Source of the DNA: CAZDVQ01 sp964508975
GTDB taxonomy: Bacteria; Bacteroidota; Bacteroidia; Chitinophagales; Saprospiraceae
DNA: 64,000 nt
Direction: 5' to 3'
NCBI GenBank assembly: GCA_964508975.1
Contig: CAZDVQ010000008.1
Coordinates: 1-64,000, forward strand
Shown here: in pieces, positions 60,331 to 64,000 of the stretch
Layout of the letters: every line of letters begins with the position of its first letter
Position numbering within the stretch: the first letter of the stretch is position 1
Notes under the pieces: model-generated
What the model saw: the letters and a program-made list of their open reading frames with translations, nothing else
Told to the model about the DNA's origin: nothing
Databases searched by the model: none
Made by a program: the position numbers and the translations under genes

Positions 60331-61428
60331 TTACAATTCTGCTACGTTCACTTTTTGGGTGGGAGCCAAGGTTTCGTTGCGGACGAGTACCTGCCTAGCC
60401 ACATTTTTAGCCACGTTGATAAAGGCCTCCTGCGTGATCGGTTCGTCGTTCACCACCGCAGGTTTACCAGCATCACCTGACTCGCGGATAGACTGCACGA
60501 TAGGTATTTGCCCCAACAACACAGAGTTTGACATTTGTGCCAAGCGCTTACCACCGCCTTCGCCAAAGATAAAGTATTTATTATCACGTAGTTCAGCGGG
60601 GGTGAACCACGACATATTTTCAACGATGCCCAGTATTGGTACATTCACATTAGGCATGAGGAACATGTTGATAGCTTTAATGGCATCAACCACGGCCACT
60701 TCTTGTGGGGTAGTAACCATGACGGCTCCTGTAACGGGCACCGTTTGCACCAAGCTCAGGTGTACATCGCCTGTGCCGGGCGGCAAGTCGATAACGAGGT
60801 AATCCAAATCGCCCCAGAGGCAATCGTTGAAAAACTGCTTGATAATACCGCCTAGCCTTGGTCCGCGCAAAACGATAGCCTGCTCCGGGTCGATGATAAA
60901 CCCAATAGAAATGGTCTTGATACCGTATTTCTCGAGCGGAACAATCTTGGGTACACCGTCAACATCCTGCACTTTTGGACGCTGCCCTTGTAAACCCAAC
61001 ATGGTCGGGATAGAAGGCCCGTACACATCGGCATCTAGCAGGCCAACCTTGGCGCCGAGGGCTGCAAGGCCCAGGGCCAAGTTCACCGATACCGTTGATT
61101 TACCCACGCCGCCTTTACCTGAGCCTACGGCAATAATATTTTTTACCTGTGGTAGGGGAGAGTTAACAGGCTGAACCATAGGTTTTTCAAGGGTCACGTG
61201 CACGTGAACCTGCGCCTTGGGGTAAGTTTTATTCACCGCTTCAATACAACTGAAGTTAAGTTGCTGCTTCAGTTCGGGCGCAGTGTTGGATGGTAGTGCT
61301 AGCGTAAAAGTGACGTTATTGTCACTGATGTGCAAGTCCCTGACCAGTTTGGAACTGATGATGTCCATCCCGTTCAAGGGGTTTGTAACGGTTTGAAGGG
61401 CCGCAACAATTTGATTATTATCTATCAC
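60331..61428 (-). CDS. apbC: Mrp/NBP35-family Fe-S carrier ATPase
   Basis: A 365-aa P-loop ATPase that delivers Fe-S clusters. Residues about 5-80 are a MIP18/DUF59 domain (VAALQTVTNPLNGMDIISSKLV). The deviant Walker A GSGKGGVGKST lies at about 103-112, and GLLDADVYGPSIPTMLG and LVIDLPPGTGD follow. The CxxC cluster motif of E. coli Mrp is absent: the equivalent stretch reads NMSWFTPAELRDNKYFIFGEGGG-like sequence without cysteines, as I recall for other Bacteroidota members. Start is GTG. It is the third gene of the DUF4920/acyltransferase/Mrp run, 18 bp behind the acyltransferase. Confidence 0.94.
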   Translation of the reverse strand: MIDNNQIVAALQTVTNPLNGMDIISSKLVRDLHISDNNVTFTLALPSNTAPELKQQLNFSCIEAVNKTYPKAQVHVHVTLEKPMVQPVNSPLPQVKNIIAVGSGKGGVGKSTVSVNLALGLAALGAKVGLLDADVYGPSIPTMLGLQGQRPKVQDVDGVPKIVPLEKYGIKTISIGFIIDPEQAIVLRGPRLGGIIKQFFNDCLWGDLDYLVIDLPPGTGDVHLSLVQTVPVTGAVMVTTPQEVAVVDAIKAINMFLMPNVNVPILGIVENMSWFTPAELRDNKYFIFGEGGGKRLAQMSNSVLLGQIPIVQSIRESGDAGKPAVVNDEPITQEAFINVAKNVARQVLVRNETLAPTQKVNVAEL

Positions 61429-61446
61429 GATACAAGAATTAGGCTT

Positions 61447-63153
61447 TTAATAGTCGTCGTCCAAGAGTTTAGACGTCGGGATGTGCTTGTCGAGTTGGTA
61501 CCCTTCCAAGCGGTTGTGGTAATAATACAGCAAGTGAATATCCTCGGAGAAGAGGTTACCTTCTTTATCGAACTTGAAGGCTTTTTGCGAGTGGAAGGCC
61601 CCGAGGTTGTCAACACCATGTTTAATGATGTCATCGGTACTACCGTGGATTAACTGGTACGATAGTTTAACCTTTTCCTGGCGGGTAAGTTCAAGCAAGC
61701 GTGCTAAAAGCGCTTCGATAGCGGTTTTGAATCGCTCGTAAGGTATAACTGTTTCCTCTGGCGTTAAGCGCATGATACCGTAAGTATCGAGGCTAGGGTA
61801 GCGTTTGGCGATCAGGCTAAAGGCCGTGAATGATACCAAGTGGCTCGATAGCACGATATTCTCGGCATAGTACCGCTCTACCAGCTTCTCGGCCAGCATG
61901 ATGGTGTACTGCTCGTTGCGCTGGCGATCATACTGGAGATTTCCATCGCTGGTGAAGTACTGTTTAATATCGATTTGCGACTCGAACTTATCGATGCTAT
62001 TACCTTCAGTATCAACGAAATTACCCATCAAATCGAGGGGTTTGCCGTAATTCAAGATAATCTCTGAACGGGTAGTCAGGAACTTCCAGATGAACTTGAT
62101 GATATTCCGGTAGCCGCCCAAGGGCTTTTTCTCCACGAGGTAAAGCTCTTTGCCGGTGTTGGCTAAGTACTGTTCAATCAAGCCTTTAGCCTCGAGTACA
62201 AAGTGGTAGTTAAGTACCACGGGAACCACGAATATCTTGGTATCTTGCCCAGTGGTATAATGGTCTACCTGAGCGTCCATCAAGCTGCCTAGCAAGCCGA
62301 GTTTTAGCTTGGTTTCGAGTTGGCCGGAGCGAGCCCGAGTACCACCTGGGAAAAACAAGCTGTTGGCCCCACGAAAAACCGACATTTTAGAATATTGCTT
62401 CAATGTTTCGAGGTAGAAGCTGTTTTTCTTGCGTCTATCGACGGTATATGCACCCAAGCGGCGCATGAAATAGGCTAATATCTTAGAATTGTAGAGGTTT
62501 AGGCCTGCGCCGTAGGTAAAAGCGGGCAAGCCTACACGGTCGGCCGACCAGCCAATCAAGATGGAATCGAGGTTACTAAAGTGCGTGGGAACCAACACGA
62601 CCGTACCTTTTTTGCACAGTTCTCGAACGTGTTCAATTTCGCCGAGAATTTTGATATTACCCGTTTCGCCTTGTTTATTGCGGCCAAAGAAAGGTAGTTT
62701 GGCCGCATTGAGCATCAAGTTGAACAGGATGGTCAATACTTTGCGGGCAAAACGATAGCTGCTCAGCTCGAAGCTGCCCGTAATCTCATTCACATAGCGT
62801 TCAACGATTTTGCGGATGATTTGCTCGTTGCTGGCTTTGATCTCCTCCTCGGTTTCATTTTCGAGTGATTCTTTGAGGAGTTGTTTTTTGATGTCGCGCC
62901 AAAAGGCGTCATCATCTGGTGGGTCGACAGACCAAGGGGATTCCTTGATGCGTTCACGCTCCAGGTAAAGGACTTTGGCTATTTCATCGGTGAGCGAGCC
63001 CTTGAAGCGGCTGCTCATGATGGATTGCACGGTTGCGTCCCGTACAACCTCCATGAAACTGTCGCGGTCGCGTGAAAGCTGATAAATAGGCCAATCCCGT
63101 ATGTCGGAAAAGACATACGGGAAGTTATTGGAGCTGGGTAGTTTTTTCGGCAT
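61447..63153 (-). CDS. PlsB-like glycerol-3-phosphate/lysophosphatidate acyltransferase
   Basis: A 568-aa membrane-associated acyltransferase of the PlsB/PlsC superfamily, putatively acylating glycerol-3-phosphate or a related acceptor in phospholipid synthesis. The catalytic H-x4-D is in VLVPTHFSNLDSILIG (about residue 200), followed by TYGAGLNLYN, RRLGAYTVDRRKKNSFYLETL and FFPGGTRARSGQLETKLKLG (the acceptor-phosphate binding block, EGTRSR-like). The N-terminal about 180 and C-terminal about 200 residues are larger than in PlsC and more like PlsB. Its ATG overlaps the preceding gene's stop (TAATG), so it is translationally coupled to the DUF4920 gene. Confidence 0.9.
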   Translation of the reverse strand: MPKKLPSSNNFPYVFSDIRDWPIYQLSRDRDSFMEVVRDATVQSIMSSRFKGSLTDEIAKVLYLERERIKESPWSVDPPDDDAFWRDIKKQLLKESLENETEEEIKASNEQIIRKIVERYVNEITGSFELSSYRFARKVLTILFNLMLNAAKLPFFGRNKQGETGNIKILGEIEHVRELCKKGTVVLVPTHFSNLDSILIGWSADRVGLPAFTYGAGLNLYNSKILAYFMRRLGAYTVDRRKKNSFYLETLKQYSKMSVFRGANSLFFPGGTRARSGQLETKLKLGLLGSLMDAQVDHYTTGQDTKIFVVPVVLNYHFVLEAKGLIEQYLANTGKELYLVEKKPLGGYRNIIKFIWKFLTTRSEIILNYGKPLDLMGNFVDTEGNSIDKFESQIDIKQYFTSDGNLQYDRQRNEQYTIMLAEKLVERYYAENIVLSSHLVSFTAFSLIAKRYPSLDTYGIMRLTPEETVIPYERFKTAIEALLARLLELTRQEKVKLSYQLIHGSTDDIIKHGVDNLGAFHSQKAFKFDKEGNLFSEDIHLLYYYHNRLEGYQLDKHIPTSKLLDDDY

Positions 63154-63653
63154 TATTTAGATGGTATAGCTACACCGGTTGCATAAACCTTCATTTCTCT
63201 TTTCGGCTCAGTAATGGCAGCGATTTCGGCTTCGCTGGCACCTTTATCCTCGGCGTAATGGCGTAATTCATCTACTGGGGTTACATCTTCATACATGTTG
63301 CCTTCCAGTACAACGGTTTTTCCGGCAAGGTCGAGTGGCATGAAAAAGCCATAGTCTTTAAAGCGTACAAAAACAGGCTTACCGTTAGGGTTTTCAAGGG
63401 TCATCCAACAGCCTTTACTTTGGCATACGGCCGAGACTTTGGCTTCAATCTTAACTGGGATACCTTGTTTGGTTTCATTGCTGATACCTTCTACAGTTTG
63501 AAGCGGACCCTTGGAGAACTTGTTCAAGGCTTGTTCAACATTTAGGGGTTTGTTGGGGTTGATCTTGTTGCCGACGTATTCATAAGTTTGTTTAGTACTG
63601 CTGCAAGCAGCCAGGAACCATGCGGCGAGCATTAAAGTAAAAATCTTGTTCAT
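63153..63653 (-). CDS. DUF4920 lipoprotein
   Basis: A 166-aa predicted lipoprotein. The signal ends in the lipobox LAAC (Cys at about 16). Residues about 55-160 match DUF4920 as I recall it: SAVCQSKGCWMTLENPNG, VFVRFKDYGFFMPLDLAGKTVVLEG, ELRHYAEDKGASEAEIAAITEP. The two conserved cysteines in CQSKGCWM may bind metal or form a disulfide. No biochemical role is known to me. It is the first gene of the operon with the acyltransferase and Mrp; its stop overlaps the next ATG by one base. Confidence 0.93.
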   Translation of the reverse strand: MNKIFTLMLAAWFLAACSSTKQTYEYVGNKINPNKPLNVEQALNKFSKGPLQTVEGISNETKQGIPVKIEAKVSAVCQSKGCWMTLENPNGKPVFVRFKDYGFFMPLDLAGKTVVLEGNMYEDVTPVDELRHYAEDKGASEAEIAAITEPKREMKVYATGVAIPSK

Positions 63654-63670
63654 GTTAAATTAGTTTGGCG

Positions 63671-63678
63671 CAAAAATA
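63671..63678 (-). promoter_or_regulatory. -7 box for the DUF4920/acyltransferase/Mrp operon
   Basis: The minus strand reads TATTTTTG followed by CGC, a full match to TAnnTTTG, 17 bp upstream of the ATG. Confidence 0.7.
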
Positions 63679-63732
63679 CACAAAGCGTAGCTTTGCAGGG
63701 TGCGAAGCAGCGCACTAAATTATTTCCAAATA

Positions 63733-63772
63733 AAAAGAGGCCAGCAAGCGGTGGTGCTTACTGGCCTCTTGA
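63733..63772 (-). terminator. Terminator of the possible 30-aa gene
   Basis: AGAGGCCAGCAAGC pairs with GCTTACTGGCCTCT (one mismatch) around GGTGGT; the minus strand continues CTTTTTATTT. It is oriented to end a minus-strand transcript from 63789-63881, which supports that short gene being real. Confidence 0.75.
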
Positions 63773-63788
63773 CTGGCTCATGCTGCGT

Positions 63789-63881
63789 TTAACGATTGTG
63801 CTTGCGGAAGATTACATCCGAAAAGACCGTCACTAAAAAGCCTAAGCCAAGTGTTGCTAAAGTAACGTAGAAAAGGAGCAT
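63789..63881 (-). CDS. Possible 30-aa single-helix membrane peptide
   Basis: A short ORF: ATG at 63881, 30 codons, TAA at 63791-63789. The product is a hydrophobic helix (MLLFYVTLATLGLGFLVTVF) followed by SDVIFRKHNR, a positive end expected on the cytoplasmic side. A good terminator begins 17 bp after the stop, and a weak promoter-like TATATTCG lies about 45 bp upstream. Small membrane peptides of this kind are often subunits of larger complexes; which one, if any, is unknown. Coding status is uncertain because of the size. Confidence 0.45.
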   Translation of the reverse strand: MLLFYVTLATLGLGFLVTVFSDVIFRKHNR

Positions 63882-63954
63882 GGAGTAGGGTTTGGAATTG
63901 GTAATTGTTTGTCTGCGGTGCGAATATAATACATTGATTATTAATTATTAAAAT

Positions 63955-64000
63955 ATGGGCAGAATTATTTGTTTAGATTTTGGCGGAAAACGAACCGGCA
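63955..64000 (+). CDS. ruvX: Putative Holliday junction resolvase RuvX/YqgF, N-terminal fragment
   Basis: Only 15 codons lie inside the window: MGRIICLDFGGKRTG. This matches the conserved N-terminus of the YqgF/RuvX family (M-x-R-I-L-A-I-D-x-G-x-K-R-x-G), including the catalytic Asp. The family is involved in pre-16S rRNA 5' processing and is named for a putative Holliday junction resolvase activity. Cut by the window edge, not truncated. Confidence 0.85.
   Translation, partial: MGRIICLDFGGKRTG

Overview
The window looks like a chromosome segment of a member of the Bacteroidota, probably a gliding or surface-adapted relative of the Chitinophagales, Saprospirales or Sphingobacteriales; the sequence alone does not fix the family. 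The evidence is: several secreted proteins with type IX secretion (T9SS) C-terminal sorting domains; two giant SprB-like proteins ending in a gliding-motility-associated C-terminal domain; -7 promoter boxes of the Bacteroidota type (TAnnTTTG) before many genes; few Shine-Dalgarno sites; type III glutamine synthetase; and a DUF4920 lipoprotein. No rRNA operon, prophage, CRISPR array or complete insertion sequence was seen.

Layout. 1-3 kb: a secreted M1 metallopeptidase and a DHFR-like reductase. 3-9 kb: a tight minus-strand operon nadC / ABA4-like membrane protein / riboflavin synthase, divergent from a gene encoding two fused D-Ala-D-Ala ligase units and a PASTA protein. 9-19 kb: a T9SS protein, an exported Mn-type superoxide dismutase with an extra His-rich helical tail, a small lipoprotein, an MMPL/RND transporter, rpsP, tRNA-Leu(UAA) and tRNA-Gly(GCC), a Fur-family regulator / ABC ATPase / unknown operon, and a 78-aa TonB-like N-terminus. 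19-25 kb: peptide-type solute-binding protein, LuxR-type response regulator, outer-membrane-like protein, OmpA-family protein and an EEP-family hydrolase. 25-41 kb: two adjacent paralogous adhesin-like giants (2495 and 2408 aa). 41-46 kb: prfB with its programmed +1 frameshift, a multi-pass membrane protein, a T9SS protein and aroC. 46.5-47.5 kb: an AT-rich islet with two unknown genes. 48-57.7 kb: topoisomerase/gyrase A, glutamine synthetase III, lipoamide dehydrogenase, an EVE protein, tRNA-Leu(GAG), pyrF and a NifU-like protein. 58-64 kb: a WG-repeat protein, a 1-kb repeat-only stretch, then the minus-strand operon DUF4920 lipoprotein / PlsB-like acyltransferase / Mrp ATPase, a possible 30-aa membrane peptide, and the first 15 codons of ruvX.

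The genes are mostly housekeeping (NAD, riboflavin, pyrimidine, chorismate, peptidoglycan precursor, glutamine, lipid, Fe-S) mixed with cell-surface and secreted functions. The most unusual content is between the genes. About 17 copies of a GC-rich, hairpin-rich intergenic element share a TTTGGGCG head and a tail like ACATCGCTAACGC. Many start directly after a stop codon in the orientation of that gene, and many are bordered by roughly 7-bp-periodic low-complexity sequence. In addition there are two copies of a 160-bp MITE with GAG tips and 3-bp TNA target duplications (one sits exactly at the lpd stop codon), a shorter relative with similar termini, and a 1-kb cluster of other inverted repeats.
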